Of a DNA stretch of 64,000 nt, positions 1 through 10,686 are shown piece by piece. Under the pieces are notes generated by a model. It was not told the origin of the DNA. It was given only the letters and a program-made list of their open reading frames with translations, and searched no databases. The position numbers were made by a program, and so were the translations under genes. The DNA is from Panagrolaimus kolymaensis (lineage: Eukaryota; Nematoda; Chromadorea; Rhabditida; Panagrolaimidae): contig JAJQJQ010000005.1 in NCBI GenBank assembly GCA_028622995.1, forward strand, positions 5,208,001 through 5,272,000, written 5' to 3'. The stretch's first letter is position 1; each line of letters starts with the position of its first letter.

Positions 1-3000
1 ATGCGTGAATGTAATTGGTTCATTTTATTGTAGATGTTACCCTGGGTATGAATTAGGCGATGATAGTCGGACTTGCATTGATACAGATGAATGCAAAGTT
101 GAAAATGGCGGTTGTGAACTTCGATGTGTTAATACTCAAGGTGGGCATCGATGCGAATGTTCTCCTGATAAACAATTAGCACCCGATGGTCGAACCTGTG
201 TTGGTAAGTCGTCGTCGTCGATTAAATCCAATTAGAGACATGACATGCTTTACTTTTCCGGTCATTTAGAGACACATCCTTTTTGGATACAAAAGAATCT
301 CAAAAACATTATTATTTTCTTGTGTTTTTTCTCTCGCGAGAACAAGAAACTCTTTGGAAAAAAAATGATTTGAGTGGCCCGCTCTCGAGAGAAGAGGAGC
401 ACACCCTTAATTATAAAAAAATAAAATAAACGTTGCCGTTTTTTTACGAGCAAACAAAAGAGAGACAATTTTTTGCCCTTTCGGAATAATACCAATCAGA
501 GAACAAAAAAATAAAAACGATAAATGCTCTCGATTTGCAGATGAGAACAGCTGTCAGCCGCCTTTGCAAGGAGGATGTTCACATCTTTGCGAAGAAAAGG
601 ATGGCAAATTCTTTCGGTGCCGATGTCGAAGTGGTTTCAGACTTGCCGATGATAAGAGATCTTGCTACCGTAAGTTTGACTTTGAAATTTGAGAATATAT
701 GAACAAACATACATTTCATAATTTATGCAAATTTTTGTTCTTTTGTCTTTAAACAAAAAATGGCAACCAAACGGGTTTAAAAAAGAGTTTCAAAAGAAAC
801 AAAAGAAAAAGCTTGTGGCATAATAATTGGACAAAACCAAAAGAAAGGTTGACAATTTTTATTCAAGAGGTATAGGAAAAAGCCAAAGCAAATAAGAAAC
901 TAAACATCAAAAAGTAAAAATTTTTTAAAATTCGAACCAATTTTGGAAACTTCGTCCTCATCATTTCAAATTAATAAAAAGATACTGCAATAAATGTAAA
1001 AACAAAACATTTTAAATTTAATACTGAATTGAGATAAAAGAAATTAACTTTTAGCAATTGACCCATGCCGCGAAAATAAAGGCGGTTGCTCTCATGCTTG
1101 TGTTAATGATAATGGCCGAGCTGTATGCCAATGCTACAATGGATACACATTGGATTATGATCAAAAGAATTGCATTGGTATTTAAATTAAACATCCAAAA
1201 AATGATATTCAATGCCATTTTTAGATTTAAACGAATGTCAAAGTAATGATGCAAGCCATTGCCAACATGAATGTGTAAATACATTCGGCTCATTTCGCTG
1301 TCGGTGCTTTGCCGGCTTTAAACTTGCTGATGATCTTCGATCATGCATTCCAAAAACTGAAGGATGTTCCATTGATAATGGCGGTTGCGATCACGATTGC
1401 TTTGAGCAGCCTGATGGAGGCCTAAAATGCGGTTGTAAAAATGGATATCGCTTAGTTGATGATGGAAAAACTTGCAAAGGTTTGTTTAAAAATTTAAAGT
1501 ATAAGAAAGAAAAACGATATTTATTTAAATTATAAAAAATAAATAGAAATAGGATGGATGGAATATCGACAATGGAGGAGAGCGGATGATGAAGTTTTTA
1601 CAATTATGCCTCGATCTGAAAACTTTCAATGTTTGACTGATCAAGGAAATTGTCATGAACTTTGTTTAAATGAAGTTACGGGAGAAACATTTTGTGAATG
1701 CCGAAAAGGTTTTGAACTTCATATTGTTGATCGACATTTTTGTCAGGGTAATTAAGCCGCACTAAAAAAGAGTGTGTTTTCTTTAAGAGATGAAGTGAAA
1801 GAATTTAGTTTTTGAGTGTGAAATTTAAATCTTTTGTTTAATTGCACTTTAATTTATTTCACTTTTATTAAATTTGATTTAAATATTTAAGATATTAATG
1901 AATGCGCAACGAATAATGGAAATTGCGACCAACTTTGCATTAATAACGAAGGCAACCATGAATGCTCCTGCTTTTCTGGCTTCAGTAAGTTATTTATTTA
2001 TCTTTCCTATCCAACCGATTTAATTTTTACACATCCATTATTTTAGTGCTTATTTATGATGGAAAAACTTGTGAAGGTTAGTCCATAATTTAATGGATAT
2101 CAAAAATAGCATATCATTGCAGACATTGATGAATGTGTTAATGACCATGCGGGCTGTTCACATGGTTGCAAAAATACTAAAGGTTCATTTGAATGCACTT
2201 GCGATAAAGGCTTTTCTCTCAGTGACGATCGACTTACTTGCATTGATCAAAATGAATGCCTCACCAATAACGGCAATTGCTCACAACTTTGCAAAAATGA
2301 AGTTGGCTCACACCGATGTGAATGTTTTACAGGTTATTTAATTGATGCCGATGGCAGAACTTGCATTGGTTGGTTTTAAATTTTTTGTTTGAAAATTTTA
2401 TTTAACACATTTTCTAAAAAAACTAACAAATATTGTAATTTTTACAGCTGGTCCTGAGGGATTATTACCCGATTCGGCCAAAAGTAAGTTCAAAAAATTA
2501 TTAAACTTTACAAGCATATTTTTCGTTTACCTTTGTGTGTGTGTTTTTCTTCATGTTTGCTTTTTGTTTTTGTAAGTAGTTTTAGTCAGTGTTTTTTATT
2601 TTTTAGATATTTTGGCCAATCAAAAACATATTAAACAATTTGATCATGTTGAAGCAGATGAAAATTCTGGAGAAAGACTTTATGAATATTCTTATCATTC
2701 ATCCGGATCTAAACCCATTGCTGAAGGTGTTCGAATTCATATGCCGCTATCGCTTTTACCACCAAACTTTAGAGGTTTTTTGATTGCTTTATTTTTCTCC
2801 CATTTTTTACTCTTTGCTTTCTTTGTTGCTTTCGGTGTGATTGAGAAGTCATATAAGATTAGTGGGAGCTAAAGGCATCTAAAATTTAAAGCTATACCAC
2901 TTCCACTATCTCTTATCACATTTCTCGTTATTTTTATCCATTGACCAAAAACAATATTTTTAGAGTGTTCACATGCAGAATTTGGTCTTAATTGCCAATT

Positions 3001-6000
3001 TACTTGTGAAAACTGCCAACATGGCTCATCATGTAATCAAGAAAAAAGTGGATGCGAATGTCTTCAAGGATGGCAAGGCGAAATCTGTGAAATGCCATGT
3101 CAGAAGGGTACATGGGGTGTTGGTTGTAATTCTATATGCAACTGTGGCGAGGGCAAGGATTGCAACCATATTACTGGCGACTGCTTATGCCCTAAAGGTG
3201 CTGATTGCGATGAAGATCCTTGCCTACCTGGCTTTTATGGAAAAGATTGTGACTTGACATGCAGAATGGATTGTTCAGATGGACATTGTGATAAAGTTTT
3301 TGGTTATTGTACTTGCCAAGCTGGCTTCTATGATGAAAAATATGACAAACCTTGTCCACCATTTACGGTATTTAACTCGCTTTCTGTATTTTGTTCTTCT
3401 CAGTATAAATGATTTTCAGTATGGCCCAAACTGCAGATTCACTTCCAAGTGCTCCAAAGAAGGTTCAGAGAGTTGTGATCCAATTACAGGAAGATGTGAA
3501 TGCAAGGCTGGCTATTATGTATGTTTATTTTATTTACTTTCAATTTTCTTATTCTAAGAAATGCTTGCAAATGTTAGCGTGGGCTATTATTATTTTCCCC
3601 CAAACATCTAAAATTGAAAAAACAAAACCATGTCAAGGCACAAACTTTAACTTTATTTTTTTATCAAAAATTATCATTTTAGAAAACATTATGCAATAAA
3701 CGATGCCCTATGGGAACATGGTTGGTTATAATAAATCCTTCTTCTTTTTTTTGTTGTAACAATGAGCGTTTCAGGGGATTTGGATGCATAAACAAATGCA
3801 CTTGTGGACCAAATAGTCAATGTGATCCTGGTACAGGAGAATGTCGAAAATCTTGTAAAGCAGGATGGAGAGGAGATAATTGTGACTTGAGTAAGTTTGG
3901 GTTTCCTTTTACACGTACAATTATATTTTTTATTTTTTTTCGTTTGAAATCATAAAAACTTGTGGCACCAAGTGTGATCGTAATTTGTATTTTTTATTTT
4001 TATTTTAGAGTGTCCACCAGGCAAGTTTGGCTTTGGTTGCGATTCAGTTTGTAGTAATTGCACACACAATGGATTAAAAAGTTGTCATCACGTATCTGGC
4101 ACTTGCATGTGTCCATCTGGTTTTCATGGAGACTTATGTGATCAGCGTAAGCATATTTAAATTTATTTATTTGGTTTCTTTTCAAAGCTAGTGTTAATGT
4201 AATGTAGTTTTTCGAGTTTTATTGCACTGTTTTACACATCATCCAATTCCATGTTTATATCTTGGATAAGCAATGGATCCCATTTTAGCTTGTCCTCAAA
4301 ATTTGTACGGGCCAAATTGCGCAAATGAATGTGCATGCCAAAATGGAGGTAGTTGCAATAGCACTGATGGATCATGTGCTTGTGGACCTGGATATTATGG
4401 TGCTTTTTGTTCGGAATCATGTCCCGTTGGAAGATACGGAAAAGAGTGCATGAATGTGTGTGAATGTCAAAACAACGGTATTTGTAACATACAATCAGGA
4501 AAATGTGAATGTAGTCCAGGCTGGCAAGGAGAATTCTGTGAAACTCCATGTGAAAAAGGATTCTTTGGAAATCAATGCACAAAAAGATGTGATTGTGGAG
4601 ATTTCGGATGTGATCCAATGTCAGGAGAATGTATTTGCAAACCAGGATTTCGAGGAAAAACTTGTGAACAAGGTTTAATTTTATTATTCAAATATCAAAT
4701 TTAATTTTATTTAAATTTCCAGTCTGCCCCACAGGAAGTTATGGAGCTTCATGCCTAGCGCTTTGCTCGTGCTCTAATAATTCTACTTGTGACCCATTGA
4801 CAGGTGCTTGTAAATGCAACAAAGGATGGAGGGGAACTCGATGTGATAGACCATGTCCGGATGGATATTTTGGTGAAAATTGTTCAAATGTTTGCGCCTG
4901 TACAGTTTCAGGTACGTTTACAAAATTTAAAAAAATGTTAATTTTTATTAACCTCTCAGTCCAAAAATTTTGCGTTGGTTATTTGGAGTTTTTATAATCA
5001 CAGTCTTCATAGTGAGCTGAGAGAATCATCATAGAGGCAAACGCAAAAACATTACGTTGCAAACATGCATAAAATAGAAAGAGAAAATAAACACACTTTA
5101 GTCACGGCCGACAGACAACATAAGTAATGCACTTTTTGTGTTCAAAAAATGTATTTTTTCATTTTTCGTACAATTTTTTTATCAATTAGAACATTTTTAT
5201 TAATACATACTTAATTAATATTTGCGAAAGAATTCCAATAATTTAAATAAGTTCTGTAAATATATTTTTTTCAGATGATAAAAGTTTGTCGCCATTTGTT
5301 GCAAGATGCCATCATATTACAGGCGAATGCAAATGTGCTGAGGGTTTGTTATGAAATAAAATTAATTTTTTTTCTTCAAAAACCAAAAATTGTTAGGTTG
5401 GGCTGGTCCCGATTGTCGAACGCCATGCCCGCCAGATCGATTTGGGTCTGGGTGTAAACAAATTTGTTCGTGCAAAAATAATGGAACTTGTGATAGATTG
5501 ACTGGATTTTGCGATTGCAAACCAGGTTACATGGGAAGAAGTTTGTTATTCTTTTTTTTCTAAGTTTTATATCAAACTTTAATTTAAAGCATGTGAAACT
5601 GAGTGCCCTGACGGATTATGGGGGAATAACTGTATCCATCACTGTCTCTGTATGCATAACTCAACATGCAATAAAGAAACGGGTGAATGCCATTGCATTC
5701 CTGGATTTACTGGCCAAGCTTGTGAATTTTCTTGTCCGTTTGGGTAGCTTTTTTTATTCTTTTCCTGAATTTCTTATTTCATATTCAACTTTTTTAAGCT
5801 TTTTTGGTAAAGACTGTACTGAGAGATGCAATTGCTTGAATGGAGCGAATTGCAATGCCACAGGGCATTGTATTTGCCTGCCAGGTTATACTGGTGATCG
5901 ATGTCAAAGAACCTGCGAACATGATACTTTTGGTTTAAATTGTCAGAATCACTGCTCATGTGAAAACGGGGCAACGTGTGACTCCATATCTGGACATTGT

Positions 6001-9000
6001 CATTGTTCACCAGGTTGGTATACTTTCATTTTGAATCATTTAATTAAATATTAAAAAAAACAATCGTTCACCAGGTTGGAGAGGAAGAAAATGCAATCGA
6101 CGTAAGCTTTCTAAAGCTTCGGGTCTAAATTTTATCATTCATTTTTAAGCATGTTTGAAAGGATACTTTGGAGAACGTTGCGCTCAACCTTGCCGATGTT
6201 CTAATATGAAACCATGTGACCATATTTCTGGAAGATGTCAATGTCCTAAAGGTACTTTAATTATAAAAAACAAAGTCCATTTATCAATAACTTGTAGGAT
6301 ATACCGGGCACTCATGCACAGAATTATGCCCATCTGGTTATCATGGAGATTGCATGACAAAGTGTGATTGTGAAGGAAATTCAGATTGCGATCCAATAAG
6401 CGGAAAATGCTTTTGTAAGCCAGGCTTTAGTGGGACTAATTGTAAAGAAGGATGTCCACGTAATCAATTTGTAATAAATTTTTCTTTGTTACATTTGATT
6501 ATTTTTAAAAATTAATTATATTTGCAGGGTGTTGAATGCAAAGACATTTGCCAATGCGAAAATGGTAAGGATTTAAAATACTGATTCAATGAAAATTATA
6601 GTTTCACTAAGTTATTTAGTAAAAGAATTGAATTCAGTTCTTATAATTTCGACATCGCTTTTTTTTATTTTGAACTCCTTGAAACATTTTAATTACTTCC
6701 TTTTTTCTAAAGTTTCTTTTGTTATTCCACATGAGTTTTCTAAAATGCATTTTTCTGTCGTGGAAGAAGTTTTAATTATAACTAGAAGCTACGCCGGCCT
6801 TCGGCCGGCCAAGAAATTAAAAATGAATTAGCATAGCTCTTATTATTGTAACATATCCCTTTTCTGAATACTATCTACAATTTTGATCTTGTGCCCTATC
6901 TCTATCCCATGCCGTCTCCGGATGCTATCATGTTTTTTAAAGCTAACGCATCCTTCACTTTATTTTGGTCCTTGGATCCTTCCGCTGATATTTATTTATT
7001 GGATCTTTCTCGTGATAATAGCTCCATGGATCCTTGTCCAGCTATTAGCTCCATGGATCTTTTCCCAGCTATTAACTCCATGGGTCCCTTTCCTGCTATT
7101 AGCACCATGGATCTTTGTTCAGTTATTATCTCTATCGATCCTTGCTCTGATATTAGCTCCATGGATCCCTCCCCAGCTATTAGGTAATTAATGCTTCCTC
7201 AAAAGAAAACCGCCACTCATCACCATTTCATTTCCATGAAAATGCAAAATCCTTTTTTTTCTCTTTTTCATTCTTTTTTTCCTTCCTTTTGCTTGATAGA
7301 AAATTGAAAATTTGCATAGAAGCGCGGACGCACAGACAATGAAAATTGAGAAGAAGGATATTTTTAAATTATTTATCACTTTTTTCTATTTATGAAAACA
7401 AAAGACTAAGTTTTTTATTTTAATATATTTGCCAGTGTAAACGACCATCATTGTGATCTTTGCTTTACTTTTAAAAGTATAGAATTTTTTCCCTTTAATA
7501 TTTGCCTATTCTTTCGTGAAAGCTCCACTTTCAAGTATTTTTCATAATGTTGAATATAATTTTTGGAAATTCCATTAATGCACGCTCTTGGGCATCAATG
7601 TCACACGGAAAAGCATACTCTTCAGAAAATGATTACTTCCCAAATATTTTTTCATTATGTTGTGAATGTTTACACTTTTATTATCATGCACTCAGATATT
7701 CATAGTTTTGGCTTTCTTTTTTAATTCTTCGTCGCTCATACAATAAATTTTCAATGGTGTGATTCTATTATCAGGATCTGGTTTTTTATCTTGTGGTGGT
7801 CGAGGAGTTACTTGAAATGCTTGTCGACGTTCACATCGTTCAACATAAGCCACTTCGATTGTTTTGCGACCATTTACTTGCTCGTATTAGTTATAAAATT
7901 TTTCAAAAAAAAAAAAAATTCTAAATATTCAAAAAAAATGAAAAGAAAAACGTAAATTCACTCTTTCATTCGCTTTTTGTTAGTAAAAAATAAAAAGGGT
8001 TGCAGAGAGAAAGAAAAAAGTGGACTCGCTCTTAAAAACTCCTTTCATTTTTGTAAAATCAATAAGCAGTTTTAACGAAGAATTGAAAACACAAAAATAT
8101 TTGAAAAAAAGAAGACCAAAGAGTATGAGGAGTTTTTAAAAGTGTAATTTTAGGAGGGATTTGTGATTCCAAAACTGGCAAATGTAGTTGCCCGAGTGGT
8201 TTTATTGGTGGAAGATGTGAAATTCCATGTCCAGAGAATCGATTTGGTAAAAATTGTGAAAGCGTTTCCACATGTCAAAATGGTGGAGTCAGCGATAAGG
8301 TTACTGGGCAATGTCGATGCGCTGCTGGTTTTACTGGAGTTCACTGTGAACAAGTGTGTACACCTGGAAGATGGGGTTTGTATAGAGTTTTGACAAAGTT
8401 CGACGTTTATATTATAACTTCAGGAGCCGCTTGTAAGGAAAAATGTCGCTGTGCCAATCAAGGCCGATGTGATCCACGTACTGGCGAATGCAAATGTAGC
8501 CTAGGGTATACGGGTCAATTTTGCGATCAATCATGTCAATCAGGAAAATATGTGAGTTTTTAATTTCAACTACAGAAACTATTAGTTGAATATTATTTTG
8601 GTTTAGGGACTTAACTGCTCACTCGATTGCGAATGTCATGGTGAAGCAAAATGCGACCCAGTACAAGGGTGTTGTGATTGTCCACCAGGGAGGTAAGCAT
8701 CAATAAGAAATTTATTTTTATTCAGATTCATTTTGAATTATTATTTTTAACTATTTAAAAAAATTAAAAAAACTTATCACAGATACGGTACGAGATGTCA
8801 ATTCACATGCCCTATTGGATTTTAGTAAGTAAATAATGGCTTTTATTACAAAATCAATTATTTGAAATTTTAGTGGCTGGTATTGTTCGTCCGTATGCGA
8901 TTGCTTAAATGGGGTACTGATTTTCTTGTATGAATGGAATAATAAATTGTAAATAAATTTAGGCAACTTGTGATCCATCTGATGGCCAATGCTTATGCTC

Positions 9001-9466
9001 ACCTGGCTATCATGGTGGAAAATGTCAACAAACATGTGGAAATAATACTTATGGAGCTCATTGTTCATTGAGCTGCGACTGTGATGAATTTGGTTGTAAT
9101 CCTGTCGATGGAACGTGTGAATGTCCTTTAGGCTTACATGGGCCTAAATGCAAACAAGTTTGTCGAATTGAAACCAGAAAACACTAATAGAAAATTTTAA
9201 TTATAGGCTTGTCGACCAGGAAGGTTTGGTAAAAATTGCTTAGAACATTGCCAATGCTATAACGTATGTCTTTTATGATTTGATTGGAATATCCTTTAGC
9301 AAGAGCTTAAAAATTTTAGGGAGCAGAATGTGATAGAAAAACGGGGCAATGTGTATGTGGTCCAGGATATTTAGGCGCGACATGTCAGAATGAATATGCT
9401 GATCCTGAAAGCGTTGCAAGTAGAGGCGATTTACCTGAATATCTTTTCCGTAGCCGCCGCCGATGA
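1..9466 (+). CDS. MEGF6: Multi-EGF secreted protein, MEGF6 type (5' end outside window)
   Basis: Exons: 1-203, 541-669, 1055-1177, 1225-1479, 1553-1747, 1892-1984, 2047-2076, 2123-2368, 2448-2483, 2607-2774, 2964-3367, 3420-3518, 3683-3720, 3775-3890, 4009-4146, 4289-4672, 4723-4911, 5275-5343, 5397-5540, 5590-5743, 5799-6013, 6075-6101, 6150-6251, 6298-6470, 6528-6564, 8154-8375, 8424-8551, 8607-8692, 8783-8824, 8874-8913, 8963-9157, 9207-9263, 9320-9466. These join in one open frame of about 1560 residues. The N-terminal third has calcium-binding EGF repeats with DxDEC-type starts (DTDEC, DLNEC, DINEC, DIDEC, DQNEC). After a Cys-free linker (exons 2448-2774) come roughly two dozen laminin/EGF_2-type repeats (CxCxxGxxGxxC). 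The end is basic (RSRRR) with no membrane segment, so the protein is probably secreted. This order matches MEGF6-family proteins; Notch or fibrillin relatives are less likely. Most introns are phase 1, usual for EGF modules. The signal peptide and any EMI domain would lie upstream. Confidence 0.5.
204..540. other. Intron of the EGF gene
   Basis: 337 bases between firm EGF exons. TCTCGCGAGA near 333 and CTCTCGAGAG near 383 are short palindromes. No coding content was seen; the minus-strand frame 262-495 is Lys/Phe-rich and unsupported. Confidence 0.5.
670..1054. other. Intron of the EGF gene
   Basis: 385 bases, A-rich, between exons that join in frame within consecutive EGF repeats. Nothing else was recognised. 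Confidence 0.5.
4912..5274. other. Intron of the EGF gene
   Basis: 363 bases, A/T-rich, with GTACGT donor and TTTTTTCAG acceptor. Nothing else was recognised. Confidence 0.5.
6005..6079 (+). repeat. 14-base direct repeat at both splice sites of a short intron
   Basis: The word GTTCACCAGGTTGG occurs at 6005-6018 and again, identical, at 6066-6079. The donor AG|GT of the 61-base intron (6014-6074) lies in the first copy and the acceptor AG|G in the second. Repeat offset and intron length are both 61 bases. This is the layout expected when a segment containing AGGT is duplicated in tandem and the extra copy is spliced out. The origin is inferred. Confidence 0.5.
6793..6809. repeat. GC-rich perfect palindrome in an intron
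   Basis: GCCGGCC and its reverse complement GGCCGGC are separated by TTC. The seven-pair all-G/C stem stands out in a very AT-rich intron. It is not near a gene end, so a terminator role is unlikely; a terminal fragment of a mobile element is possible. Confidence 0.5.
7020..7181. repeat. 27-base minisatellite, six units
   Basis: Six consecutive 27-base units start at 7020, 7047, 7074, 7101, 7128 and 7155, with a core close to CTCCATGGATCC followed by CCAGCTATT. One or two more decayed units precede them from about 6966. Because 27 is a multiple of three, two plus-strand frames stay open through the array; one gives a nine-residue repeat like SSMDPCPAI. No good splice sites join it to the EGF exons, so I treat it as intronic satellite. 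Confidence 0.5.
7692..7886 (-). pseudogene. Coding-like minus-strand frame inside an EGF-gene intron
   Basis: On the minus strand the frame is open from 7886 to a TGA at 7694-7692 (about 64 residues) and reads like real protein: mixed charged and hydrophobic residues, including [15 protein letters not shown] and [12 protein letters not shown]. There is no ATG near its upstream end and the only acceptor there (about 7881) is weak. An AATAAA-like signal follows the stop. It could be the last exon of a small nested gene or a gene fragment. I do not recognise the family. The block just upstream of it on this strand is related to the block upstream of the small gene at 9783-10040. Confidence 0.5.
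7886..8100. repeat. Duplicated A/T-rich block, copy A
   Basis: Related by eye to about 10110-10335. Shared words in the same order include AAATATTCAAAAAA, AGAGAGAAA, AAAGTGGA and AAAATCAATAAGC. On the minus strand each copy lies immediately upstream of a coding-like frame (7692-7886 and 9783-10040). The identity level was not computed. Confidence 0.5.
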
Positions 9467-9782
9467 TCTCATTTATATTTGTTGTGTTTTTAATTCAATA
9501 TTTCCCCGTGCATCCCTCCTTTGCCAGCATAATTTTGCCAGTTTTAATTTTGACATTCCTTAAATATTTTTTAATTGTAAAATTTTTGACTGCCAAAAAA
9601 ATTTAGTTGCTTTCTATTTTGTCTTTTTTTTAATAGTAATATTGCAGAGAGTTTATTTTAATAAAAGTTTTATTTTGGTTTATTTTAAAAAATGGAAAAA
9701 TGGATTTATTTAAATTAAATAAAGTTCAAAAAAAAACAAAAAAATGAAGAAGATAAAAAAAATACGTTCAACTTCTTTAAAA
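9467..9782. other. 3' flank of the EGF gene
   Basis: A/T-rich sequence with AATAAA-type signals near 9660 and 9717, in the range expected for 3' end formation of the EGF transcript. No other coding or structural feature was seen. Confidence 0.5.
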
Positions 9783-10040
9783 TTATGGTTCCTCTTTTTT
9801 AAGTTGATTCGATAAAATTCGACGCTTACGATCTGGGGTATACCACCTCTTTTTTTCGTTGCATTTCAATGCACGAAGAACACATTGTTTACGTAAATCA
9901 TCTTTCTAAAATATGGTTATTCTTTGTAATATATTTTTAGCTATTATTTATAAACATACATTAAGTTGTGAAAGATCTGCTGACCAATGTACTTTCATTT
10001 CAGTATTCCATATTACTTTTTCTCCAAAAGTTTCTATCAT
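9783..10040 (-). CDS. Small basic protein, family not recognised
   Basis: Two exons, 10040-9960 and 9905-9783, join in phase 0 across a 54-base intron with GTATGT donor and ATTTTAG acceptor. The product is about 67 residues, rich in Lys, Arg and Trp, and ends in LKKEEP. It contains IWNTEMKVHWSADL and KKRWYTPDRKRR. The start is the first ATG in the open stretch, but the frame stays open 16 codons further upstream, so an earlier exon could exist. The basic end faintly recalls small mitochondrial ribosomal proteins such as bS21m; that is a guess. Support is the clean splice junction and non-random composition. The gene fills the gap between the EGF and Kunitz genes. Confidence 0.5.
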
Positions 10041-10686
10041 TTTTATAAGCGCGCCTTGCTTTTTATATATATGCTTCCAATACAACAATTATTCTTTGTA
10101 ATAATATTTTAGTTATTGTGTCTAACTCATTTTTAATAAATTTTTTGAAGAAAAAAAAAATTCATTTTAAATATTCAAAAAAGAAAACGTCAATTCATTT
10201 ACATTGGTTTTTTTATGAGTGAAAAATAAAAATGTTTGCAAAAATAGAGAGAGAAAAAGTGGACACGCACATCTTTTTTTGTTTGTCGTAAAATCAATAA
10301 GCGTGTATTAAAGAAAAAATGAAAAACTAAAATATGGTTTATTTAAAGGAGAAAAAAATTGTGTCGCGAAAAATGTTTATTTTTCTATTTGAATGTAAAA
10401 AAAAACAGTTCCGTCTCTGCTTTTTCAAAGCATTAAAAAATCTATTTTTTGGTGAGTTAAAAAAACGTCCATTCTCATTTTCACAATGGGCGAGAATGTC
10501 GTCACATAAAAAAATGTTAAAATAACTATAAATGCATCAAAATAAAACAACAATTTTTTAAACAAATCCTAAATAAAGTTGCTTTTTCTTCCATTTTTTG
10601 TTTTAAATATTGTTGCAACAAAAAGTTTATTATTATTTAAATAAAAATGAAATTAAATTTTAAACAAAAAATTAATGCAATAAAGG
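10041..10686. repeat. Gene-free stretch with duplicated block, copy B (about 10110-10335)
   Basis: The block at about 10110-10335 resembles the intronic block at 7886-8100 (see that entry). A shorter direct repeat, ATTCTTTGTAAT followed by TTTTAG, occurs near 9919 and 10090. Nothing else is recognisable; plus-strand frames here are Phe/Lys-rich and look random. Confidence 0.5.

Larger units (their letters stand above)
6565..8153 (+). other. Long intron of the EGF gene, composite content
   Basis: At 1589 bases this is by far the longest intron of the gene. It holds a GC palindrome (6793-6809), a 27-base tandem array (7020-7181), a minus-strand coding-like frame (7692-7886) and an A/T-rich block (about 7886-8100) with a relative at about 10110-10335. 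The flanking exons 6528-6564 and 8154-8375 join in frame within an EGF repeat, so the intron call is firm. Confidence 0.5.
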
